Origin: DSOI01 sp041394885
GTDB taxonomy: Bacteria > Acidobacteriota > Terriglobia > Bryobacterales > Bryobacteraceae
Assembly: GCA_041394885.1 (NCBI GenBank)
Contig: JAWKHI010000051.1
Location: 1-47,833 of the forward strand
DNA length: 47,833 bases
Direction: 5' to 3'
Positions 1-7,418 of the stretch are shown in pieces. Every line of letters starts with the position of its first letter. Position 1 is the first letter of the stretch. A model generated the notes under the pieces. That model worked only from the letters and a program-made list of their open reading frames with translations, made no database searches and was not told the DNA's origin. Made by a program: the position numbers and the translations under genes.

Positions 1-496
1 CGAGTTTCGCGGCCAGTGCGGCCATCGGCTCCAGCTCATCCCGGTTCCAGCCCGTGATGCTCATGTTGATGGTGAATGGAATCTCCATCGCGACACAGAT
101 GCTGAACGCTTTGAGCACCCGCCGGTAGGATCCGGCGCCCCGCAGCCGGTCATGCGCCGCCTCGGTTGCTCCGTCCAAGCTGAAAGTAATCGCGGTCAAC
201 GCATTCCGGTGCTCCAGCAGTTTCGCGTACACCGATCCGAAATTCCATCCGTTGGTAACGATGCCGAACCGATAGCCCGCCTCATCCGTCCGCCGCAGCA
301 CTTCCCCGAACTGCGGATGCATCGTCGGCTCCCCGCCCGTAAAGCTCAGGCGATCGAACCCGAGTGCCGCGCCATCGCGGAGAACGGCCGACAGAGCCTC
401 CAGAGGCAGGTGCTCTCCGCCCCCATGCCGGCCCGGGAGGCAGTGGCCGCAGGCAAGGTTGCAGCGGTTTGTCAGCTCAACGACGATGACGCCCAC
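1..496 (-). CDS. Radical SAM protein, 3' part beyond the window edge
   Basis: A radical SAM enzyme of which about 165 N-terminal residues are visible. The CxxxCxxC iron-sulfur motif appears very early as CNLACGHC (about residues 12-19), followed by a TGGEPTMHP glycine-rich SAM-binding stretch and a SFSLDGA strand typical of SPASM/PqqE/MoaA-like members. The proposed GTG start is preceded by AGGGAG at a spacing of five bases and overlaps the end of the upstream kinase-like gene by 20 bases, so the two are translationally coupled. The order precursor peptide, kinase-like gene, radical SAM gene suggests a peptide-modifying enzyme; that role is inferred. The C-terminal half, where a SPASM or RRE domain would sit, is not visible. 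Confidence 0.85.
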   Translation of the reverse strand, partial: MGVIVVELTNRCNLACGHCLPGRHGGGEHLPLEALSAVLRDGAALGFDRLSFTGGEPTMHPQFGEVLRRTDEAGYRFGIVTNGWNFGSVYAKLLEHRNALTAITFSLDGATEAAHDRLRGAGSYRRVLKAFSICVAMEIPFTINMSITGWNRDELEPMAALAAKL

Positions 497-1472
497 GGGA
501 ACTCCCTAAAACCGATTCCAACTGGCGCACCGCCACACCAGGGTCCCTGGCAGCATCGGTGCCGAGCACCACCCGATACGCGTGCGCTTGCTCCACCAAC
601 CGGCGCAGCGTCTCCAACTGCGTCCGCGTGGTATCCAGCCGGGCCAGAATCCCTGGACTCTGCTGGATCAAACCGAACAGGGCCTCGGTGGCCGGCATCG
701 GTGACATTTCGCAAAGCCCGCCGCGGTCAATCCGCGGAAACAGAATCGCGCATGGAATACAGTCCGGCACTACCTGACGCGGGAACAACGAATCCAGCCT
801 CAGCAGGCGCTTGCCTTCGACGAGCCTTGGAGCTTTGTCGAAGTGAGCGCGCAAACGAGGAAACCGCTGCACAAAGCTGGCGTCGCACGCGAACCCACGC
901 CGCAGCGCCAAGGCCACCACCGCATCCCTGCGCTGCTCCAACAGCAGCGCGTCGTCGGAAAGACACGCCCATCCGCTTTCCAGGCAGGCAATGGTCAGGG
1001 TTGTCTTTCCGCTTCCCGATGGCCCCACCAGCAAGACACTCCCGCCCGCGCGTTCTACCGCATTGGCATGCAATCCGAACTGTCCGTGCTGATGCAGGAG
1101 TATCAGCAACGCAAGCAGAAAAAACTCGCGCTGTGTGGCGAGAGGCTGTTGCCAGAAGCAGCCTGAAAATCGCCCCGCTGCTTGACCCGGACGCGCGATC
1201 TCGAGGAACGTGCCGCCACAGTCCAGACGGAAAACCGCACCCGCTCTCCGAACCGTCAGCCCGCGCGCCCCGTGCACCTCCTCCCAATCTTGGTCGGCAC
1301 TCCCCACCTCACTCGCCTCGAAGTCGATCACCGCCGGCTTGTCCATCGGCCCCCGAATCGGCTGGCTGCGAAACATCGTGTCGAGGAAGGCAACCAGCAC
1401 TTCTCGCTCTGTACCGGGGATCCGAAGTTGCACTCCGGCCGCCCGTACAAACGGATCCGAAACCAAGGTCAT
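477..1472 (-). CDS. HPr-kinase-like P-loop protein (RiPP-associated type)
   Basis: A 331-residue protein with a C-terminal HprK-like nucleotide-binding core: LHANAV (134-139), Walker A GPSGSGKT (150-157) and SDDALLL (172-178). It lacks the full HPr kinase/phosphorylase layout and has a divergent N-terminal half of about 110 residues. Such short HprK homologues recur in lasso-peptide and related RiPP loci, where some phosphorylate the precursor. Here the gene lies 24 bases downstream of a leader-like small peptide and overlaps the radical SAM gene. Substrate and activity cannot be read from sequence; phosphorylation of the neighbouring peptide is an inference. Ser46 and Ser57-type targets cannot be distinguished, since the precursor has several Ser and Thr residues. 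Confidence 0.8.
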   Translation of the reverse strand: MTLVSDPFVRAAGVQLRIPGTEREVLVAFLDTMFRSQPIRGPMDKPAVIDFEASEVGSADQDWEEVHGARGLTVRRAGAVFRLDCGGTFLEIARPGQAAGRFSGCFWQQPLATQREFFLLALLILLHQHGQFGLHANAVERAGGSVLLVGPSGSGKTTLTIACLESGWACLSDDALLLEQRRDAVVALALRRGFACDASFVQRFPRLRAHFDKAPRLVEGKRLLRLDSLFPRQVVPDCIPCAILFPRIDRGGLCEMSPMPATEALFGLIQQSPGILARLDTTRTQLETLRRLVEQAHAYRVVLGTDAARDPGVAVRQLESVLGSSRGRHRR

Positions 1473-1496
1473 CCCCGATTCCGAGAATCTCCGTGA

Positions 1497-1673
1497 CTAC
1501 GGCGAGAAGATGCCGAAAAATCCAGCTGTTACTTCCGTCAGATTGCCATGACGCGTCAGCTTGGGCTGGATGAACGTCAGCTTCGGCTGCTCGAATTTCT
1601 GTCTCGGGTCCGATGCCGATTCCGGAGTCCGGTTACCGGAGTCCTGCGGATGCAGATCGTTTCTCTTGGACAC
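1497..1673 (-). CDS. Putative RiPP precursor with lasso-type leader motif
   Basis: A short peptide, 58 residues if started at the GTG preceded by GGAGGG with a 4-base spacer. An ATG four codons upstream (1685) is also possible, and an in-frame TTG lies at 1742. Residues 34-49 fit the lasso leader consensus FxxPxLxxxGxxxxxT, with Phe in place of Tyr. The last eight residues after T49-A50 are GFFGIFSP: they start with Gly as lasso cores do, but contain no Asp or Glu and are too short for a threaded tail. The segment FxQPKLT occurs twice in tandem (27-33 and 34-40). Position at the head of a kinase-like plus radical SAM operon supports a modified peptide. The product type is unknown, and a non-RiPP role cannot be excluded. 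Confidence 0.6.
   Translation of the reverse strand: MSKRNDLHPQDSGNRTPESASDPRQKFEQPKLTFIQPKLTRHGNLTEVTAGFFGIFSP
1554..1595 (-). repeat. Tandem 21-bp duplication in the leader region
   Basis: Two adjacent in-frame 21-bp units encode FEQPKLT and FIQPKLT within the putative RiPP precursor. The second unit supplies the FxxPxL half of the leader motif. The first repeats that half but is followed directly by the second rather than by the Gly and Thr positions. Confidence 0.8.
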
Positions 1674-1762
1674 TCTGCCCTCCATTTCGTCCTGAGTGTA
1701 TCCCAGCCCATTAGATTTGTACAGAGGCTTTTTTCTCGTCAAAACACTATTTGGGCTTGCAT

Positions 1763-1791
1763 AGTACTTACATTGAGTACGTAACGGTACT
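1763..1791. promoter_or_regulatory. Imperfect inverted repeat in divergent intergenic region
   Basis: AGTACTTAC (1763-1771) is mirrored by GTAACGGTACT (1781-1791), allowing a 2-base insertion, with nine bases between the arms. It lies between the leftward precursor operon and the rightward nucleotidyltransferase gene, where both promoters are expected, so an operator is plausible. No clear -35/-10 pair was identified, and chance cannot be excluded. Confidence 0.35.
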
Positions 1792-1878
1792 CTGTCTTGG
1801 CGGCACCACTGTCAAGCTCGGCACGTCGACTCATAGATGGACATCGCCCGCCCCCGGTGCTATCGTCGCCGTAGCGGA

Positions 1879-3117
1879 ATGGCTTCCCGATTCCCATTGC
1901 GGGACCTCGCACCAACGGAAGAACTGCTACTGGTCTGCGCCCATCCGGACGCCAGTCCGCAGTGGCGCGCCAGGATTGCACGCCTCTGCGAAAAAGAGAT
2001 CCACTGGCCTCGCTTACTCGATCTCGGTATCCGCCACGGTGTGAGCGCTTTGCTCTATCGCGCCTTAGGCGCCGAATCCGGCGTGCCGGATGACGCACGC
2101 GAACAGTTGCTGCTCACCTACACCCGCCGAGCCGCGCGGAACCTGTTACTCGCCCGTGAGTTGACGAGAATTCTGGCGGCATTCGAGGCCGGAGGAATCC
2201 CCGTATTCGTACACAAGGGTTTGGCCATCGCCTCGCAGGCTTATCGGGACATCACGCTGCGTCACGTGGGTGATCTGGATCTCGTCATCGGCAAAGAAAA
2301 CCTGGGCCGCGCGCGCACCATCCTGGTCTCCTCAGGTTACCGTTGTAAGGCTGCCCGGTCCGACGACGGTGCCTACCACGAAGTGCTCTGCCGATCCTCC
2401 CCGGAAATCGTCGTGGAATTGCACTGGGCCTTCACCCGAGCCGAATGGCCCTTGCGGGTTCCGTGGGATGTCCTGTGGTCGCGCTGCATCTTCACACAAG
2501 TGGCGAATGTGCCCGTGCCTTGCCTCGATCCCGCCCTGGGGATTCTCGCGCTGTGTGCCCACGGCGGCAAGGAGGGCTGGTCCCGTCTGGCGCTTGTGGC
2601 GGACCTTGCTGCTCTGATCCACCAGCATCCTGGACTCGATTGGGGCTGGATTCTGCAACAAGCCCGGCGAATGGAACGGGAGCGGATGCTGCTGCTGGGG
2701 CTTTCGCTCGCCGAGGTTCTACTCGCCGGAGCCGGGAGCGCCGCGCCGGAAGGCGCTCTGGGCGCACTGCCGCCGTCCGTGTTCGAGCGAATCGAAGCCA
2801 ACGCCGCCGTCCGTCATCTCTCGCGTCTTGTTTGGCGAAGTCTGCTAAGCGCGCAGCCGCTCCGCGGGTTCGACTACCATCGCACGATGTGGCTTCTGGC
2901 CGAAAACCCCGCCGGCCAGGCCCGCTATGCCGCGCACGCGGTCACCCAACTTCCGCGGAGAGTGGCCAACCTCCTCCATCCCACCGAGAACGACCTTCAG
3001 TCGGTTTCCCTTCCTTCCCGGCTCAGCTTCTTCTACTACGTGGTGCGCCCCCTCCGCCTGCTCCACACATACCGCCATCCATTCGCCTTGGTCAAAACCG
3101 CAATCCGGAGGCTGTAA
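1879..3117 (+). CDS. Nucleotidyltransferase family 5 protein (NTP_transf_5-like)
   Basis: A 412-residue protein matching the family often annotated 'nucleotidyltransferase family protein' in RiPP and polysaccharide loci. Visible marks are RHGVSALLY (52-60), HKGLAIA (112-118), the RHVGDLDLVI stretch with acidic residues 132 and 134 in the place of the catalytic carboxylates, VELHW (179-183) and a later HGGKEGW plus DLA segment. I chose the ATG at 1879 because the homologous part begins just after it; an in-frame ATG at 1837 would add 14 basic residues. It is divergent from the precursor operon. Family members are usually assumed to transfer a nucleotide or act as a pseudo-enzyme partner; the substrate is unknown. 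Confidence 0.8.
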   Translation: MASRFPLRDLAPTEELLLVCAHPDASPQWRARIARLCEKEIHWPRLLDLGIRHGVSALLYRALGAESGVPDDAREQLLLTYTRRAARNLLLARELTRILAAFEAGGIPVFVHKGLAIASQAYRDITLRHVGDLDLVIGKENLGRARTILVSSGYRCKAARSDDGAYHEVLCRSSPEIVVELHWAFTRAEWPLRVPWDVLWSRCIFTQVANVPVPCLDPALGILALCAHGGKEGWSRLALVADLAALIHQHPGLDWGWILQQARRMERERMLLLGLSLAEVLLAGAGSAAPEGALGALPPSVFERIEANAAVRHLSRLVWRSLLSAQPLRGFDYHRTMWLLAENPAGQARYAAHAVTQLPRRVANLLHPTENDLQSVSLPSRLSFFYYVVRPLRLLHTYRHPFALVKTAIRRL

Positions 3118-3153
3118 GTTTCAGCCTCTCGAGGGAGATACCATGGAAGGGCT

Positions 3154-3645
3154 ATGCCCTTCACGTTGTTCAATCCCGAAGGCAAGCCGCTGCGGGCCTC
3201 GGTGGCAGCCGAAACCTGGCTGATGGAATGCAGCTTTGAATCTGGCCGTTCGACGCCGCCTTCCGCGCTCGTGGGCCATGAAATTGCCCATACCGTCCAG
3301 CGCGGCGTGACGGTGCGTGGTTGGTGCGCGGCGAGCAGGAAACCCCTCACGTCGGGCTTCTCCCACACCAGGACACCCGCGAGTTCGCCATTGTTCCTGC
3401 CGGAAGTCGGCGACGAGGTGCTTGTGGCATTCGAGAGCGCCTCCCCGCGGGCCAATGCCGTTATTTTCAATCCCAACGAATTCAACATCTCGAAGTCCGT
3501 GGCATGGGGCAGGTCCGGCGCCGCCGTCCTCAAAGGCGTGTATCGTATCATCGTCAGACGCCGTGGCGTCCGGCCGTTGTCGCTGGTATTGATCACGGCT
3601 GCGGACCCGGGGCCCGGCCTCGCTGACGTATTCAGGATCGCTTGA
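3154..3645 (+). CDS. Small mosaic ORF with three eCIS/phage-tail-like motifs
   Basis: A 163-residue ORF preceded by GGAAGGG. It carries three motifs from different proteins of contractile injection systems. HEIAHTVQ (42-49) is the metallopeptidase-like signature of DUF4157. LPEVGDEVLVAFE (82-94) is the hallmark of the VgrG/gp5-type spike OB-fold. FNPNEFNISKSVAW (105-118) resembles the start of the CIS tube/LysM adaptor protein. None of the three domains is complete, and the intervening sequence is not recognisable, so this may be a translated remnant of a decayed locus rather than a working protein. No other tail, sheath or baseplate gene is in the window. The motif assignments are from memory of family consensus sequences. 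Confidence 0.45.
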   Translation: MPFTLFNPEGKPLRASVAAETWLMECSFESGRSTPPSALVGHEIAHTVQRGVTVRGWCAASRKPLTSGFSHTRTPASSPLFLPEVGDEVLVAFESASPRANAVIFNPNEFNISKSVAWGRSGAAVLKGVYRIIVRRRGVRPLSLVLITAADPGPGLADVFRIA

Positions 3646-3688
3646 AGCCAACGGTGCGCCCAACACTTTGCATTAAGGACGGAACGAA

Positions 3689-5071
3689 ATGACGCGAAGG
3701 ACATGCCTGCAGGCCTTGGCCGGCGGTCTGGCGGGGTTGCCGGCCGCTGCGGCCCCGGAAAGGCGGCCCAACGTAGTAATCATCGTTTCCGACGATCAGG
3801 GCTACGGCGACCTCAGTTGCCAGCAGCACCCGCCAGAAGTCCGCACCCCGCAAATGGATCGTATCGCCAAGCGCGGCGTCCGATTCGAGCAAGGCTACGC
3901 CAATGCCTACGTCTGTGCCCCCAGCCGCGCCGCGATCCTGACCGGAACTTACCCGCAGCGGTATGGCTTCTACACCGCCTCCGATTCCCGCGTCGGTCTC
4001 CCGCTTGACCAAGTGACGCTTGCCAGCGTCCTGAACAAGGCCGGTTACGCCACCGGCGCGCTCGGCAAATGGCACCTCGGCATTGAACCCGCATATCACC
4101 CCATGAAACGCGGCTTCGACGAGTTCTACGGGTTCCTCGGTCACGGCGGACATGACTATTTCGATCTGAAGAAGACGGGCGAGACCTACAACTCGATCCT
4201 GCGGAACTACGATCCCATCGACGAGACCGGTTACCTTACCGACAATCTCGGACGCGAGGCTGTGTCCTTCATCCAACGGAACGCGCAGAAGCCCTTCTTC
4301 CTCTATATGGCATTCAACGCCGTCCATTTTCCCCTCCAGGCGCCGGCGGAAGTGATTCGGAAATACGACACCGGCGATCGGAACCGGGACATCCTGATGG
4401 CCATGCTCGAGCGCGAAAACGACGCCATTGGCAAAGTGCTCGACGAGTTGGAGCACCGCCAACTGGACCGCGATACCATCGTCGTGTTCGTCTCCGACAA
4501 CGGCGGCGCCCGCAACAACGCCTCAAACAACGGACCGCTGCGCGACTTCAAACACAGCGTCTACGAAGGCGGCATCCGCGTTCCCTTCATCCTCAGTTGG
4601 CCCAGCCGGCTGCCCGGAAATACCGTTTCCCGTGAGCCGGTGATGTTCCTCGACATCATGCCCACCATCGCCGCCGCCACCGGCGCTCCACTGCCCGAGG
4701 GCCGCAACCTCGAAGGCAGAAATATGCTGCCGGTGCTCACTGGCAAAGCGCGAAGCCCCTTGCACGACGCTCTTTTCTGGGACGGCGCCGAGCGCAAGAC
4801 CGCGGTTCGCTCCGGCCGCTGGAAGCTGGTCGACAACCAGGGCCGCGTCGAACTCTTCGATCTCGACAAGGACGTGGGAGAGAAGAATGACTTGGCCGCA
4901 CAGAAACCGGACGTCGTCGCCGGATTGCGCGAGCGGTTCGGCGAGTGGAGCAAGGCCAACGCCCCGCGAATCGGCAAAGGCAGCGCCAACGGCGACGTTG
5001 AGGACACGGTGCGCAGCAGGAGCAAGAAAGGGAAGAAAGGGAAGAAGGGCAAAAAGAGCACGGTCAAATAA
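3689..5071 (+). CDS. Type I sulfatase (S1 family), exported
   Basis: A 460-residue arylsulfatase-like hydrolase that would remove sulfate esters, probably from a carbohydrate. The leader begins MTRRTC and runs to about residue 22. Metal-binding DD lies in SDDQGYG (34-40). The modification motif is C76-A-P-S-R80 followed by AAILTG, so Cys76 should become formylglycine. GKWHLG and the SDNGG metal motif follow in the usual order. The C-terminus ends in a low-complexity Lys/Gly tail of repeated GKK units, not normal for the family. It opens a rightward block with an MFS transporter and dehydrogenases, which suggests release of sulfate from a substrate that is then imported and oxidised. Substrate specificity cannot be read. 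Confidence 0.95.
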   Translation: MTRRTCLQALAGGLAGLPAAAAPERRPNVVIIVSDDQGYGDLSCQQHPPEVRTPQMDRIAKRGVRFEQGYANAYVCAPSRAAILTGTYPQRYGFYTASDSRVGLPLDQVTLASVLNKAGYATGALGKWHLGIEPAYHPMKRGFDEFYGFLGHGGHDYFDLKKTGETYNSILRNYDPIDETGYLTDNLGREAVSFIQRNAQKPFFLYMAFNAVHFPLQAPAEVIRKYDTGDRNRDILMAMLERENDAIGKVLDELEHRQLDRDTIVVFVSDNGGARNNASNNGPLRDFKHSVYEGGIRVPFILSWPSRLPGNTVSREPVMFLDIMPTIAAATGAPLPEGRNLEGRNMLPVLTGKARSPLHDALFWDGAERKTAVRSGRWKLVDNQGRVELFDLDKDVGEKNDLAAQKPDVVAGLRERFGEWSKANAPRIGKGSANGDVEDTVRSRSKKGKKGKKGKKSTVK

Positions 5072-5118
5072 CCCCCGCCACCGCGGTCACAGTATCCTGT
5101 GGAGATGGTCACGCCACA

Positions 5119-6327
5119 ATGAACGGCGCCGGCGGACGTCACTGGTGGATGATCGGCGGGCTGTTCCTGATGTCGGTCCTCACCATCGTCGACCGCGTCT
5201 GCGTCTCCACCGCCAAGGGCGGCATGGCCGCCGAACTCGCGCTCTCTGACCGGCAATTCGGCTGGGTCTTCGCCGTCTTCTCGCTCGGCTACGCCCTCTG
5301 TCAAATCCCATCGGGCGCGCTCGCGGATCGCATCGGCGCGCGCCGTTTCCTCAGCGCCATCGTGGCACTTTGGTCATTGTTTACCGCCTTTACTGGCGCT
5401 GTCCACGGTTTCGCAGCGCTGCTCCTGGTGCGCCTCCTGTTCGGGGTCGCCGAATCGGGTGCGTATCCTGGGGCCGCCCGCGCCATCTACTCCCGCCTGG
5501 AAACCCGGCATCGCGGCCTCGCCCAAGGAGTGGTGCTCGCTGGATCGCGCTTGGGCGCCGCCTTCGGCCTCGTAATCATGTCTTGGGCTGTCGAGCGTCT
5601 TGGATGGCGCGACTCTTTCTCCCTGCTCGCCGCGGCGGGATTCGTGTGGGCGGCCGGCTGGTATGTTCTCTTTCGTGATGGCGTTCAGACGAATACGCCT
5701 TCCCCTCCGCCGTTCGCATGGAGCGCGCTCGCCCACGGCAACGCCATCTTTTTGCTGTTCCAGTACTTCGCCTCTAACTTCACGTTCTATCTTTGCGTAA
5801 CTTGGCTGCTGCCATACCTGAAAGACCGCTATGCGCTTTCCACCGTCGAGGCCGGTGTCTACGCCAGCATGCCGATGTACGCCGGCGCCATCGCCAATTG
5901 GTCCAGCGGCGTGGTCATTGACGCGCTGTATCGCGGCGGACGCTGGCGGCTCTCCCGGGCCGGACCGGCCTTTGGCGGCTTCGTCCTGGCAGCCGCCACT
6001 CTCGCCATCGCCGCTGAAATGGCAACGCCGCGCATGGCTGTCTTATTCTTCTCTCTCGCCACCTTTGGCGTCGATCTCGCGCTCAGCCCAAGCTGGGTCA
6101 CGGCCGGCGACATCGGCGGCCAGTACACCGGCACCGTTTCCGGCGCCATGAATACCGCCGGGAATCTCGGCGCGCTCGTCAGTTCCCTTGCGTTTCCGTA
6201 TCTCATCGCCTGGACCGGAACGGCGAAAACCTATTTCTATGTCACGGCCGCTCTCAATGTCGCCGGCGCTGTCTGCTGGTGGCGCATCCGGCCGGACCAT
6301 CCCATTGCAATAAGAAGGAGTGTATGA
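5119..6327 (+). CDS. MFS transporter, sugar-acid-type (ACS-like)
   Basis: A 402-residue major facilitator with about twelve hydrophobic segments. The loop 2-3 signature appears as GALADRIGARR, and the first helix contains the acidic DR pair (TIVDRVCVS) common in anion:cation symporter members that carry sugar acids such as hexuronates or tartrate. It starts 47 bases after the sulfatase and its stop overlaps the next start as ATGA, so it is part of the same transcription unit. I infer import of a small organic acid or sugar acid produced outside the cytoplasm. Other MFS substrates are possible. Confidence 0.93.
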   Translation: MNGAGGRHWWMIGGLFLMSVLTIVDRVCVSTAKGGMAAELALSDRQFGWVFAVFSLGYALCQIPSGALADRIGARRFLSAIVALWSLFTAFTGAVHGFAALLLVRLLFGVAESGAYPGAARAIYSRLETRHRGLAQGVVLAGSRLGAAFGLVIMSWAVERLGWRDSFSLLAAAGFVWAAGWYVLFRDGVQTNTPSPPPFAWSALAHGNAIFLLFQYFASNFTFYLCVTWLLPYLKDRYALSTVEAGVYASMPMYAGAIANWSSGVVIDALYRGGRWRLSRAGPAFGGFVLAAATLAIAAEMATPRMAVLFFSLATFGVDLALSPSWVTAGDIGGQYTGTVSGAMNTAGNLGALVSSLAFPYLIAWTGTAKTYFYVTAALNVAGAVCWWRIRPDHPIAIRRSV

Positions 6328-7361
6328 AGACCTATAGAGTCGCAGTGTTGCCCGGCGACGGCATCGGGCCGGATGTGGTCGCCGAGGCCGTCAAGGTTCT
6401 GCGCGCGGTCGAGCGGCGCATGGACGGAGTCCATTTCGAAACTCACGAGTTCTCCGTCGGCGCGGGCGAGTACCTCCGCTCCGGCGACCCCATGCCGGAA
6501 GCCACGTTCCAGGAAATCGCGCAACTGGACGTGATCCTGCTGGGCGCCATGGGCCTGCCAAACGTACGCTGGCCCAGCGGCCAGGAAATGGCGCCCCAAC
6601 TCGACCTCCGCGAGCGCCTCGAACTGTACAACGGTCTGCGGCCCATCAAGCTCTATCACCCGGACGACTCCCCGCTCCGCGATCCCGGGCCCATTGATTT
6701 CGCCATCATCCGCGAAAATACGGAAGGGCTCTTTTCGTCGCGCAAAGACACCTACGACCCCGCTGCGGACCAGGTGGTGGACCGCTTGACGATTACCCGC
6801 CGGGGAGCCGAACGGGTGATCCACGCAGCTTTTCGGGAAGCAGCCAAGCGCCGGAATCGGGTAACTTTGATCGACAAGGCGAACGTGCTTCCGTCCATGA
6901 GTTACTTTCGTGGCATCTTCTTCGACATCGCCAAACAGTATCCCGGCATCGAGGCGGATTGCGTTTATGTGGACGCGGTGACGCTATATCTGGTCCAACG
7001 CCCGTCCTCGTTCGATGTGCTGGTCACCGAGAACATGTTCGGCGACATCGTTTCGGATCTTGCGGCCGCCGTGGTGGGCGGCATGGGCATGGCGCCTTCC
7101 GGCGACATCGGCGACAAGCACGCCGTCTTTCAGCCCTCCCACGGGTCCGCGCCCGACATCGCGGGAAAAGGGATCGCCAATCCGGTTGCCACGATCGTTT
7201 CCGTGGCCATGATGCTCGACTGGCTGGGGGAAACACAGGGCGCCGGAATGGTGCATCGCGCGGTGGAACGCATTCTGGCCGATCCGGCCAACCGTACCGC
7301 GGATCTCCGCGGCCCCAGGACCACGGTCGAGATGGGAGACCTCATCGCCGCTCAGGTTTGA
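6324..7361 (+). CDS. Isopropylmalate/tartrate dehydrogenase-like oxidative decarboxylase
   Basis: A 345-residue NAD-dependent beta-decarboxylating dehydrogenase. Family marks are GDGIGPDVV at the N-terminus, LRERLELYNGLRP (substrate-binding arginines), FAIIRENTEG, DKANVLP, the metal-binding region DAVTLYLVQRP to FGDIVSDLAA, and PSHGSAPDIAG near the C-terminus. The start chosen has AAGGAG three bases upstream, and its ATG overlaps the transporter stop; an in-frame ATG 45 bases upstream lies inside the transporter gene. Being next to an acid transporter and an HpcH-type aldolase rather than leuC/leuD, it more likely acts on a hydroxy-acid such as a tartrate- or malate-like compound than in leucine synthesis. 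Confidence 0.93.
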   Translation: MKTYRVAVLPGDGIGPDVVAEAVKVLRAVERRMDGVHFETHEFSVGAGEYLRSGDPMPEATFQEIAQLDVILLGAMGLPNVRWPSGQEMAPQLDLRERLELYNGLRPIKLYHPDDSPLRDPGPIDFAIIRENTEGLFSSRKDTYDPAADQVVDRLTITRRGAERVIHAAFREAAKRRNRVTLIDKANVLPSMSYFRGIFFDIAKQYPGIEADCVYVDAVTLYLVQRPSSFDVLVTENMFGDIVSDLAAAVVGGMGMAPSGDIGDKHAVFQPSHGSAPDIAGKGIANPVATIVSVAMMLDWLGETQGAGMVHRAVERILADPANRTADLRGPRTTVEMGDLIAAQV

Positions 7362-7418
7362 CCGGCCCGCCGATCCAAGCCGCACGCCGCAACCCTGCGT
7401 TATCCTCGAAGTTTCTCC

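Noticed and set aside
152..1573. A 473-codon open frame on the plus strand
   Set aside because: It runs antisense to the radical SAM and HprK-like genes, which have clear motifs, and is Arg/Pro/Ala-rich.
1497..1673. Classification of the small peptide as a lasso peptide precursor
   Set aside because: The leader fits, but the eight-residue core has no Asp or Glu at positions 7-9 and no tail to thread, so a lasso product is not supported.
6324..7361. leuB, 3-isopropylmalate dehydrogenase of leucine synthesis
   Set aside because: No leuA, leuC or leuD nearby; linkage to a transporter and aldolase points to catabolism of another hydroxy acid.
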